DNA from: Schlegelella_A sp038225015
GTDB taxonomy: Bacteria; Pseudomonadota; Gammaproteobacteria; Burkholderiales; Burkholderiaceae_C
Assembly (NCBI GenBank): GCA_038225015.1
Contig: JBBRFB010000107.1
Location: forward strand, 1-11,557
Direction of reading: 5' to 3'
DNA length: 11,557 nt
Part shown: piece by piece, positions 5,561 through 11,557 of the stretch
Numbering within the stretch: position 1 is the stretch's first letter
Layout of the letters: the number at the start of each line of letters is the position of its first letter
Translations under genes and position numbers: made by a program
The notes under the pieces: generated by a model
What the model was told of the DNA's origin: nothing
The model's input: only the letters and a program-made list of their open reading frames with translations
Databases searched by the model: none

Positions 5561-7492
5561 CTATGGCAAGCCTGCCTTCTTCCACTCTGGCAAAAGACGA
5601 TCGTGGTAATACTTCAGGAAGGCGGCCGGACTCTCCGGTGACGGAGCATTGCTTTCGATCCCCTTCAAGTCTTGCGCAGTCGCCCGTTTCCGGTACTCGG
5701 CAACGTAGCGTGACGCGCTTTGCCTGTCTCCCTTGTTGGAGTACGCCATGGCGAGCCCGGAATAGACCTCCGAGATCTCCGTGTTCAAGTCGACCGCCTT
5801 GAGCAGCCATTCGATCGCGGCATCGTTGCTTCCCAACGCCAGGTACGCACGGCCGAGGTTGTCAAAGGTGAACTCGTTGCCCTTGGGGTACACGGACAAG
5901 GACTGCTTGAGCAGCGGGATGGCACGCTCCGGCTCGCCCATGTTCCGATAGAAGAGTGCGAAGTTGCCGTAGACCGATGGGGATTTCGGGTCCTTGGCCA
6001 GATCTGCCTCGAGGGCGCGGCGCGCACCATCGAAATCGTTGTGTGCCATGGCGTAGATGAAAAGCGGAAGGTCGATCCCTCGAAAACCCGGGGCGATCGC
6101 CTTGACTTTGAGCGCCAGGTCTCTTGCATCCGTGAGTTGCCTGTCGGTGGCGAGGTCGGAGCTGTCCATCCATTGGGAGTGAATCGCGAGCGCGGCCGCC
6201 AAACCGGCCATCGCGTTGACATTGTTCGGCTCCTGCGACAGCGCTTCGCGATACAGCCGCTCCCGTTCTCGAAGGTTCTCGATCGAGAGCGTCCGGAAGT
6301 TCAAGGCACGGGCGCGCAGCATCAGATCGACGACCTGAGGTGCACTTTTTCGTGTCTCGCTCTCTCGCGCGGCGACGATCACCATGCGCTCGCCGATGCT
6401 GTTGCCGACGAGAGTGGTCACCTTGTCCTGAAGTGCAAAGAGGTTCGACAGATCGCCCGTAAAAGTCTCGTTCCATAGCTGTGCACCGGTCTTCGAATCC
6501 ACCAGTTGGGCCGTGACCCGCACATCCTGTCCGCTCGCTAGCACGCTTCCATCGAGCACGAATCTCACCGCGGCATCCTTTGCGACTTGCCGCACCGTCA
6601 GCCCTTTCGCCCTGTACGTGAAGGCGGTGGTCGCCGGCACGACGAAGGCATCTCGAATTCGCGACAGGTCGGCGGTGATGCTCACGGTCAAGGCGTCGGC
6701 GATGTAGGCCTTCTTCTCGTCGCCGGTCTGATTGACGAACGGCAGGACCAGGATGGAAAGCGTCGGTGGCGAATCCGCGCCGGTCGCCTCGTTGGATGAC
6801 GGGGGCCGCCCGTTGAGGACGAAATACGCGGCGAGCGCCAACGCCGACGCCACCCCAGCCGCCGACATGAGGATGACGTTGCGTCGCTCGAATGGCCATT
6901 GCCACCATCGCCGGCTCGATGGCACTGCAGCAGCAGGAGCTCGCTGAATGTCCTGGTCAGGTCCAGCCGCCACCAGGCGGTGCGCGCGAACCGGCTCCGC
7001 AATGTGCTTCAGCGAGTGATCTCCGAGGTCCTCGAAATACGCCGCCACCTTGCCACGGACCGCAAGCCGAATCGACTCCGATGCGACGATTCCGCCCGCG
7101 GGGGCAGTGCTCTGAAGCCTGGCAGCCACATTGACGCCGTCGCCGTACACGGAGCCGTCGGCCTTCTGCACCACGTCGCCCAGATGCAGCCCAAGGCGAA
7201 AGCGGAGACGGCGGTCTTCTGCAATGGCATCCGCGCGCGTCTCCAGCTCGTGCTGAATGGCAAGCGCGGCTGCAGTCGCGCCAGCGGCGGTCTTGAAGAT
7301 CGCCAGCACCGAATCGCCCGCGGTGTCGACGACTCGGCCACCATTGGCGATGCTGATCGTCTGGAAGGTTCTCCGTGCGGTCTCGAGCGCTTCGATCGTC
7401 CCGGGAGCGTCGACAGACATCAGTCGCGAGTACGCGACGGCATCCGCGGCGAGGATGGCGGCGAGTCGAAGACGAAGCTCTTGGGACCTCAC
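5561..7492 (-). CDS. class III adenylate/guanylate cyclase with TolB/FlgO-like and TPR domains
   Basis: This 643-residue protein is likely a membrane-anchored nucleotide cyclase. Residues 8-175 form a class III catalytic domain opening with LAAILAADAVAYSRLM. Metal-binding Asp17 and Asp60 (DTAGDSVLAIF) are present, as are Asp118 and the transition-state pair Asn121 and Arg125 in YGDGVNVAARL, so it should be active. A hydrophobic segment at about 205-227 is a single membrane helix, placing the cyclase in the cytoplasm and the rest in the periplasm. Residues about 245-370 resemble the TolB N-terminal/FlgO-like fold (ILVLPFVNQTGDEKKAYIAD). TPR-like helices fill about 410-605, including YGNFALFYRNMGEPERAIPLL and YSGLAMAYSNKGD. 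The GTG start at 7492 is followed almost at once by conserved sequence, but GGAGG (7520-7516) is 23 bases away. The whole layout is a known family, with cAMP the likelier product. Base composition looks lower in GC than the flanks. Confidence 0.9.
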   Translation of the reverse strand: MRSQELRLRLAAILAADAVAYSRLMSVDAPGTIEALETARRTFQTISIANGGRVVDTAGDSVLAIFKTAAGATAAALAIQHELETRADAIAEDRRLRFRLGLHLGDVVQKADGSVYGDGVNVAARLQSTAPAGGIVASESIRLAVRGKVAAYFEDLGDHSLKHIAEPVRAHRLVAAGPDQDIQRAPAAAVPSSRRWWQWPFERRNVILMSAAGVASALALAAYFVLNGRPPSSNEATGADSPPTLSILVLPFVNQTGDEKKAYIADALTVSITADLSRIRDAFVVPATTAFTYRAKGLTVRQVAKDAAVRFVLDGSVLASGQDVRVTAQLVDSKTGAQLWNETFTGDLSNLFALQDKVTTLVGNSIGERMVIVAARESETRKSAPQVVDLMLRARALNFRTLSIENLRERERLYREALSQEPNNVNAMAGLAAALAIHSQWMDSSDLATDRQLTDARDLALKVKAIAPGFRGIDLPLFIYAMAHNDFDGARRALEADLAKDPKSPSVYGNFALFYRNMGEPERAIPLLKQSLSVYPKGNEFTFDNLGRAYLALGSNDAAIEWLLKAVDLNTEISEVYSGLAMAYSNKGDRQSASRYVAEYRKRATAQDLKGIESNAPSPESPAAFLKYYHDRLLPEWKKAGLP

Positions 7493-7909
7493 GGTCCGAT
7501 TTTGAACGAGTCCACCCTCCTAGCCAAACTTCGCCAATCGATTGCCAGCGACGCTGGCGCAGCGTCTGCGGCAAGGATGTGCGGTTCCCACAAGGGCCGG
7601 CCCTCGGCGACCACTCCTGGCCGATTCCTCTCCTCTTCGGCCGCCTACGCTCCCGCGTCCGCGTCGCGCAGAGTTCGTCGTTCACCGGGGCGGTTTCCGG
7701 CCGGCCATGGTGTTCGTTCTTCCTTCCAGACCTCACTACCCACATGGGCTATCGGACATCACCCATTGCGGGAATAGACGATTGGTTGCCGTTCCCGCGC
7801 TAATCAGTCACTGCAGCCAGGTGATGACCGTGCCCGCGCGACCTCCGCCAGGGGTCGTCTCTCTGGACGGAGCGATCGGCCATCCAGCAGCGCCGCATTG
7901 GAGACACGC
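7493..7909. other. 417-base gene-free divergent intergenic region
   Basis: No convincing coding sequence lies here on either strand: the open frames have no recognisable domains and no ribosome-binding sites. It separates the minus-strand cyclase from the plus-strand tusA gene and should hold promoters for both. Two small hairpins are visible. One is GCCAGC-GAC-GCTGGC at 7544-7558. The other is CGACC-T-CC/GG-GGTCG at 7839-7857, seven base pairs with one bulge. For the cyclase, TTGGCT (7527-7522) and CAAAAT (7504-7499) stand 17 bases apart on the minus strand but match the sigma-70 boxes at only four of six bases each. I found no convincing promoter for tusA. Confidence 0.55.
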
Positions 7910-8137
7910 ATGACCTACGACAAAGAATTCGACGCCTCGGGACTGGCGTGTCCGATGCCGATCGTGAAGACGAAGAAGTCGCTCGCCGACATGGCCCCAG
8001 GCCAGGTGCTGCGCGTCATCGCCACCGATCCGGGCTCGGTGGCCGACATGCAGGCCTTCGCCGAAGCGACCGGCAACACGCTGCTGTCTTCGGGAACCGA
8101 GGCCAGCAAGTTCGTCTTCCTGCTGAAAAAGGCCTGA
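7910..8137 (+). CDS. TusA-family sulfur carrier protein
   Basis: This small cytosolic protein (75 residues) of the TusA/SirA family carries sulfur as a persulfide on the first Cys of the CPxP motif, here Cys14 in LACPMPIVKTKKSL. The rest follows the family: VLRVIATDPGSVADMQAFAEATG (about 33-55) is the central beta-alpha region and KFVFLLKKA the last strand. The ATG at 7910 has GGAGA (7900-7904) five bases upstream. A TTG at 7898 in frame would add four residues and overlap that site, so I reject it. A DsrE2-type gene starts 34 bases after the stop, a pairing known from sulfur-oxidising and sulfur-trafficking clusters in which TusA and DsrE proteins exchange sulfur. A role in tRNA thiolation or molybdenum cofactor supply cannot be excluded, but the neighbour argues for sulfur transfer in energy or detoxification metabolism. 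Confidence 0.93.
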   Translation: MTYDKEFDASGLACPMPIVKTKKSLADMAPGQVLRVIATDPGSVADMQAFAEATGNTLLSSGTEASKFVFLLKKA

Positions 8138-8149
8138 GGCGCGACGCCC
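8134..8149 (+). repeat. stop-codon hairpin repeat, copy 1 (tusA end)
   Basis: CTGAGGCGCGACGCCC includes the tusA stop codon and the small stem-loop GGCG-CGA-CGCC (8138-8148). It matches copy 2 after the DsrE2 gene at 15 of 16 bases; the one difference lies in the loop. Confidence 0.6.
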
Positions 8150-8162
8150 CCACATGACCAAC

Positions 8163-8166
8163 GGAG
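8163..8166 (+). promoter_or_regulatory. Shine-Dalgarno site that decides the DsrE2 start
   Basis: GGAG lies five bases before the ATG at 8172. An in-frame ATG at 8154 would sit upstream of this site, has no ribosome-binding sequence and would add only MTNGVF, so 8172 is preferred. Confidence 0.6.
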
Positions 8167-8171
8167 TCTTC

Positions 8172-8642
8172 ATGCCGACAAAGAAGATGGCGATCATCGC
8201 CACCAAGGGTGCGCTCGACATGGCCTACCCGCCCCTGATCCTGGCTTCAACCGCGGCGGCGCTCGGCTGGGAGGTGCAGGTTTTCTTCACCTTCTACGGG
8301 CTGCAGCTGCTGCGCAAGAACCTCGACGGCATCAAGATCAGCCCGCTGGCCAACCCGGCCATGCCGATGCCGGTGCCGATGCCGGTGATCGTGCAAATGC
8401 TGCCCGGCATGGAATCGATGGCGACGATGATGATGAAGGGCAAGATGAAGAAGAAGGGCGTGGCCTCCCTTATCGAGCTTCGCACGGTGTGCCTCGAGTC
8501 CGACGTCAAGTTCATCGCCTGCCAGATGACGGTGGACCTCTTCGACTTCGAGAAGAGCGACTTCATCGATGGCATTGAGTTCGGCGGCGCAGCAACCTTC
8601 CTGAAGTTCGCCGGCGAAACCGACGTCTGCCTCTTCATCTGA
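8172..8642 (+). CDS. DsrE/DsrF/DrsH-like (DsrE2-type) family protein
   Basis: This 156-residue protein belongs to the DsrE2 group of sulfur-trafficking proteins. It starts with the DsrE-like strand and helix KMAIIATKGALDMAYPPLILASTAAALGWEVQVFFTF (residues 5-41). A Met/Pro-rich stretch, MPMPVPMPV (64-72), follows. Then comes the Met/Lys-rich MATMMMKGKMKKKGVASLIEL. The candidate persulfide-bearing cysteines are Cys107 (TVCLESDVKF) and Cys117 (IACQMTVDLF). Cys153 is near the C-terminus (DVCLFI). In characterised clusters, DsrE-type proteins accept or donate sulfur to TusA. The gene follows tusA by 34 bases on the same strand and is surely co-transcribed. The hydrophobic middle has led related proteins to be described as membrane-associated, but no clear transmembrane helix is evident here. 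It converges with an unknown gene, 88 bases between stops. Confidence 0.92.
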   Translation: MPTKKMAIIATKGALDMAYPPLILASTAAALGWEVQVFFTFYGLQLLRKNLDGIKISPLANPAMPMPVPMPVIVQMLPGMESMATMMMKGKMKKKGVASLIELRTVCLESDVKFIACQMTVDLFDFEKSDFIDGIEFGGAATFLKFAGETDVCLFI

Positions 8643-8654
8643 GGCGAGACGCCC
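8639..8654 (+). repeat. stop-codon hairpin repeat, copy 2 (DsrE2 end)
   Basis: CTGAGGCGAGACGCCC includes the DsrE2 stop codon and the stem-loop GGCG-AGA-CGCC (8643-8653). Sequences on either side do not match those around copy 1, so the similarity is confined to the stop codon and hairpin. Confidence 0.6.
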
Positions 8655-8663
8655 GGCGGCGAC

Positions 8664-8679
8664 TGTGCACGCGCGCGCG
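8664..8679. other. alternating purine-pyrimidine tract
   Basis: TGTGCACGCGCGCGCG is sixteen bases of strict pyrimidine-purine alternation, mostly CG, between the convergent DsrE2 and unknown genes. Such tracts can adopt Z-DNA under negative supercoiling. In GC-rich DNA it may also be chance. Confidence 0.45.
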
Positions 8680-8730
8680 AGCAGCCCAACGCTGAGGCAC
8701 CTGGCCGGTACCACCACGGACAGCCGCTGG

Positions 8731-9843
8731 TCAACAGCGCGCCGCGTCGTCAGTCAGGCACTCCGCGAGCGGCGCGCGACAGTCCTCGCCGAGCTGGCGA
8801 TGCAGCGCGACGGCGTGCTCGCCGAGTTGCTGCCAATGCCGGCGGCCGACGTCCAGCGCGCAGTAGAGCGCGCGGCCTCGATCACCGGCACGCCAGCCGA
8901 CATAGGCCGATTGCAGGCGCGGAAACATCTCGAGCCGCACGCCCTCGAAGTGGGCGAACCAGAAGTGGATGGCAGCCGCGTCCGCGCGTTCCAGCAGCGT
9001 CGGCAGCGTCACCAGGCAATCGGCCAGATGATCGCGTAGCGCGCCGAGCCTGGGCTCGATCCGACGGTCGCCGCCCGTGGCCAACCTTAGGGGGCCCCAA
9101 TCCGCTCCCAGGCACCGGCCGGCCCGGAACTCGCCCAGTTCGTGCAGCAACATCGTCTCGAGCTCGCTGTCGGCGAGGCGATCGAGAGCGGCCGGTGTAT
9201 CGCCGTTGTCGTGGCCGCAGGTCGCGAGCGCATCGGCGAATCCTCCGGGGATGCGCCTGACACTCCAGGCTTCGAACAGCTCCCAGAGCCAGCGCAGGAG
9301 CGACTCGCGCCGCAGAAGAATCACATCGCCGCTCAGTGCGCCCGGCGGTGCGGCCAGGCCGCGCGCCAGTTCGCGCGCCGCCACCAGCACCTGCAGGCTC
9401 TCGCGCCGCTCGGCGCGCTGCAGTTCGCCGAGAAAGAACACCGGGCGCCCACTGGCGAGCAGGCCGGCGCCGTACACCAGCCCCTGCGGACAGAGGCGCT
9501 CGTTGACCGCAGCCGCATCGAAAGGGTCGAAGCGCTCGGCGCCGATCGCGAGCGCTGCATAGGACGCGTCGGCGAGTCCGTCCCACAGCAGCTCGCGCCG
9601 GCCCAGCCAGTCGCCGACCTCGCGATGGCGCAGGACGGCTCCCAGCGGCAGGCCCTCCTCCCAGCGGTAGAACTCGCGCATCTGCAGCAGGTAGGTGCAC
9701 AGCGTCAGCTCGGTGGCATGGCGCGCATCAGCCACGTGGCAGTTGCGCTGCACAGTTTCGACGAGCGCGGCCAAGGCCGAGGGCTTCATGGCGACGTCCG
9801 GCCTGGGCACGCGGCGCGTCGCGTTTGTGTCCCTCTCAATCAT
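8731..9843 (-). CDS. conserved protein of unknown function (resembles the Sfum_1244-type family)
   Basis: I do not know a function for this protein of about 370 residues. From residue about 22 it looks like a conserved family. ALVETVQRNCHVADARHATEL and LCTYLLQMREFYRWEEGLPLG resemble proteins I recall being labelled Sfum_1244 family, a tentative match from memory. It is soluble, helical-looking and rich in Trp, Arg and Leu. Noteworthy pieces are the His/Cys-containing NCHVADARH, TCGHDNGD (about 209-216), the HELGEFRAGRC segment and AAIHFWFAHFEGVRLEMFP near residues 290-310; His/Glu clusters of this sort could bind metal, but no known motif is evident. The ATG at 9843 overlaps the upstream 72-residue gene by eight bases. 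An alternative ATG at 9789 would drop 18 poorly constrained residues, and neither has a strong ribosome-binding site. Last gene of the minus-strand unit. Confidence 0.8.
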   Translation of the reverse strand: MIERDTNATRRVPRPDVAMKPSALAALVETVQRNCHVADARHATELTLCTYLLQMREFYRWEEGLPLGAVLRHREVGDWLGRRELLWDGLADASYAALAIGAERFDPFDAAAVNERLCPQGLVYGAGLLASGRPVFFLGELQRAERRESLQVLVAARELARGLAAPPGALSGDVILLRRESLLRWLWELFEAWSVRRIPGGFADALATCGHDNGDTPAALDRLADSELETMLLHELGEFRAGRCLGADWGPLRLATGGDRRIEPRLGALRDHLADCLVTLPTLLERADAAAIHFWFAHFEGVRLEMFPRLQSAYVGWRAGDRGRALYCALDVGRRHWQQLGEHAVALHRQLGEDCRAPLAECLTDDAARC

Positions 9844-10054
9844 CCCCCAAGGGACCGGGGTCGCGAATCTGGCAAAGCAGGTCCTCGGCCAGTTGCTGGT
9901 CGTCGGCGAACATCACCTTGACCTTGTCCTCTGGACTCGCGCCACCTGCCCCACGCAAGGCCTTGGCATGGGCCGAGGCGTCCTTGAAGGCAGCGAACTC
10001 GGCCAGCTTCTCAAACCGGGCGAACGGCTTCACGCGGAACACGAAATAGGGCAT
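9836..10054 (-). CDS. small conserved-looking hypothetical protein (72 residues)
   Basis: I do not recognise a characterised family. The protein begins with a beta-strand-like MPYFVFRVKPF and continues with the helices FEKLAEFAAFKDASAHAKALR. VKVMFADDQQLAEDLLCQIRDP follows, with a single Cys (residue 61), and the tail is acidic. It has no signal peptide or membrane segment. Its coding nature is supported by position: the start is 21 bases after the S24-like gene and the stop overlaps the next gene's ATG by eight bases, so the frame fits neatly into the four-gene unit. The composition (charged helices, strand first) is that of a small folded domain rather than random translation. No clear Shine-Dalgarno site precedes the ATG at 10054. 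Such a protein could be an adaptor or subunit of the larger neighbours. Confidence 0.75.
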   Translation of the reverse strand: MPYFVFRVKPFARFEKLAEFAAFKDASAHAKALRGAGGASPEDKVKVMFADDQQLAEDLLCQIRDPGPLGDD

Positions 10055-10075
10055 GAGACTGGCTTTCGGCGAGAG

Positions 10076-10456
10076 TCATACATAGCGGCGCGAGGCTCGA
10101 CGGTGCCCGGGAATGGCCTTCTGGATCACGACGCCGCGCACGTCGTCAAGGGTGTCCAGGGTGGTATCCGGGTGCGCGGGATTGAGCGCGTGCAGCCGCC
10201 ACTGCGTGCCGTCGCGCAGCAACTGGCGGAAGATCCATTCATCGTTGTGCCACGCCAGCACGAAGGATCCGTCGCTCGCCAGGCCCTCGGGCTCGATCAC
10301 GATGATCTCGCCGTCATTGAACTCGGGCGACATGCTGTCGCCGAGGACCTGCAGCACGAAGGATTCGCTGCCGCTGCAGGCATCCGAAGCCTGATCGGAC
10401 GGCGTGCTGGGCGAACACCCGCAGGCGTCGCCCTGACCGCATGCCGAGCCGGCCAT
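10076..10456 (-). CDS. S24/LexA-peptidase-like domain protein without DNA-binding domain
   Basis: This 126-residue protein contains the fold of S24 peptidases (LexA, UmuD and phage repressor C-termini). VLGDSMSPEFNDGEIIVIEPEG (residues 38-59) carries the nucleophile-position Ser41 before Met, and FVLAWHNDEWIFRQLLRDG (65-83) is the region where LexA has its catalytic Lys. Here the aligned residue appears to be Arg77, so self-cleavage may be lost. No helix-turn-helix precedes the domain. Instead the first 30 residues are Cys-rich and polar (Cys6, Cys12, Cys14, Cys27; CGQGDACGC). The ATG at 10456 shares a base with the stop of the reductase gene (TGATG) and has GGAG eight bases upstream; a GTG at 10459 would add one residue. 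Tight coupling to a 2Fe-2S flavoprotein suggests a redox-linked or metal-linked role rather than SOS control, which is inference. Confidence 0.82.
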   Translation of the reverse strand: MAGSACGQGDACGCSPSTPSDQASDACSGSESFVLQVLGDSMSPEFNDGEIIVIEPEGLASDGSFVLAWHNDEWIFRQLLRDGTQWRLHALNPAHPDTTLDTLDDVRGVVIQKAIPGHRRASRRYV

Positions 10457-11557
10457 CACACGATCTCCATCAGGATCTGGTCGGCGGCCACACCCGCCGC
10501 ACGCAGATCGTCATGGAGGACCTGCACGAACGCCTGCGGACCGGCGAGATAGAAGTCGCAGACGATGTCGAACAGGTCGGCGCGCATCGCCTGAGCCATC
10601 TGGCGTGCCCCGGCGGCCGGATCGCTGTGGTACGTCAGCTGGTGCTCGAAGCCGTCGAGCGCGGCCGACCAGGCCCGGCACTGGTTGGCCATGAAGTGAC
10701 CGTCCGGGCGGGTGGCCAGCCAGAACAGCGACAGCGAAGGTGCCTCGTCGCGCGAGAGCGCATGCTCGATCAGACTCTTTATCGGGCCGAAGCCACCGTC
10801 GCAGGCGGCGAACACGAGCGGCCGCTCGCCCTCGGTCAGAACGAACTCGCCGAGCGGTCCCCACACATCGACCGCAGTTCCGGGCTTCAGGGCGCCGCCG
10901 AATACCCGGCAGGCGAACGGGTCATCCGCATCGCGTGCCACGAAGAAGTGCAGGTTGCGGTCGTCGCAGGGGCAGCTTGCGATGGGCAGCGTCCGGTGCA
11001 GGTCGTCGCCCTCCGCGTTGCCGCTCCCGCTCAATCCGAGGGTGGCCGACTGTCCGGCCAGGAAGCGCAAGCGGTGACTGCGCGGAGTCTGCAGATGCAC
11101 GAGCCGGGTGTCCGGCGCAAGCTCGCGCACCGCGCGCAGCGTGGTGACGATCTGTTGCGGCGCGATGTCCTGCGGCCCCTGCGCTTCCAGCGTCTCGAGC
11201 GTCAGCTCGCTGCTGGCCGCCGTGTGCGCGCACAGCAGGGTATAGCCCTGCGCCTTTTCGGCTTCCGACAGCACGTAGTCGACGTGCTGGACGCGTGCCA
11301 CCTCGCCGTCGATCACGCGCACCTTGCACATGCCGCAGCTGCCGTTGCCGCAGCCGTAGTTGAGCTTGAGTCCGGCGTGCAACCCTGCCTGCAGCAGCGT
11401 GTCGTGGCCTTCGACGCTGAACTGGTGGCCGCTCGGGCGCACCGTGACCTGTGCAAACATTACCTTGAGCATGTCGTCCATCACATCCAGCACGTCGACC
11501 GATTCGGTGGCCAGCACCCGCGCCAGGCCCCGGGTCGCCTGCTCGACCAGCCGTCGC
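10456..11557 (-). CDS. 2Fe-2S ferredoxin / FAD-NAD(P) oxidoreductase fusion (5' end open at window edge)
   Basis: This is an electron-transfer flavoprotein. Counting from the GTG at 11517, residues about 22-110 are a plant-type ferredoxin with Cys56, Cys61, Cys64 and Cys96 (C-x4-C-x2-C, then C). A ferredoxin-reductase FAD domain follows (about 120-225), where RTLPIAS (175-181) stands in place of the usual RxYS flavin motif. An NAD(P) domain completes it, with ACDGGFGPIKSLIEHAL (238-254) and the C-terminal CDFYLAGPQAFVQ. It resembles reductases such as those of CDP-6-deoxyglucose metabolism and ring-hydroxylating oxygenases, which pass electrons from NAD(P)H to a partner. No partner oxygenase lies in the window. 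The frame stays open to base 11557 with helix-like sequence (RRLVEQATRGLARVLATESV), so the true start may be outside. Internal candidates are GTG 11517, ATG 11481, ATG 11472 and ATG 11460. First visible gene of the four-gene unit. Confidence 0.9.
   Translation of the reverse strand, partial: RRLVEQATRGLARVLATESVDVLDVMDDMLKVMFAQVTVRPSGHQFSVEGHDTLLQAGLHAGLKLNYGCGNGSCGMCKVRVIDGEVARVQHVDYVLSEAEKAQGYTLLCAHTAASSELTLETLEAQGPQDIAPQQIVTTLRAVRELAPDTRLVHLQTPRSHRLRFLAGQSATLGLSGSGNAEGDDLHRTLPIASCPCDDRNLHFFVARDADDPFACRVFGGALKPGTAVDVWGPLGEFVLTEGERPLVFAACDGGFGPIKSLIEHALSRDEAPSLSLFWLATRPDGHFMANQCRAWSAALDGFEHQLTYHSDPAAGARQMAQAMRADLFDIVCDFYLAGPQAFVQVLHDDLRAAGVAADQILMEIV

Noticed and set aside
6957..7745. Minus-strand frame covering the gap and the cyclase start in another frame
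   Set aside because: It is Arg-rich throughout, and it overlaps the cyclase catalytic domain in a different frame.
6899..7777. Plus-strand frame running from the cyclase gene into the 417-base gap (292 codons)
   Set aside because: Its first two thirds lie opposite the conserved cyclase domain, and the part in the gap shows no domain or ribosome-binding site.
8362..8391. Short tandem ATGCCG/GTGCCG repeat in the DsrE2 gene
   Set aside because: It encodes the Met/Pro stretch MPMPVPMPV, which I recall as typical of this protein family, so it is coding constraint rather than a separate repeat element.
9142..10552. Two long plus-strand frames opposite the minus-strand unit (9142-9921 and 9695-10552)
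   Set aside because: The minus-strand genes have domain matches and tidy junctions; the plus-strand frames have neither.

Overview
The window is GC-rich DNA with dense, often overlapping genes. Its gene families (Ada-type sensor fused to AlkA, cobalt nitrile hydratase, TusA/DsrE2 sulfur carriers, an adenylate cyclase-TPR protein) fit a metabolically versatile proteobacterium. A beta-proteobacterium of the Rhodocyclales/Burkholderiales type is my best inference, but no rRNA or marker gene confirms it. I see no tRNA, rRNA, CRISPR array, transposase or phage gene.

Plus strand, 1-3750: an alkylation-repair unit comes first. An Ada-like zinc sensor plus AraC-type helix-turn-helix is fused to an AlkA-type glycosylase (5' end cut by the window). 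It is translationally coupled to an O6-alkylguanine-DNA alkyltransferase, which is coupled in turn to an EamA-family (DMT) transporter. After 76 bases follows a ChrR-like double-cupin protein of unknown substrate.

Minus strand, 5417-3776: a compact nitrile hydratase operon runs alpha, beta, accessory protein, with ATGA-type overlaps at both junctions. The alpha-subunit motif CTLCSC marks the cobalt type. No amidase, nitrilase or cobalt transporter lies beside it in this window. Upstream on the same strand (7492-5561) is a membrane-anchored class III nucleotide cyclase fused to a TolB/FlgO-like domain and TPR repeats. It looks less GC-rich than its surroundings. A 10-bp hairpin lies between it and the nitrile hydratase operon.

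A gene-free gap of 417 bases (7493-7909) separates the cyclase from a plus-strand pair, a TusA-family sulfur carrier and a DsrE2-type protein. Both genes end in almost the same 16-base stop-codon-plus-hairpin sequence.

Minus strand, 11557-8731: a four-gene unit converges on the tusA-dsrE2 pair. In transcription order it encodes a 2Fe-2S ferredoxin/flavin reductase (open to the window edge), a small S24-like protein with Cys-rich N-terminus and no DNA-binding domain, a 72-residue protein and a conserved 370-residue protein of unknown function. The tight packing and the neighbouring sulfur carriers suggest an uncharacterised redox/sulfur-transfer module. This is the best candidate for something undescribed here.
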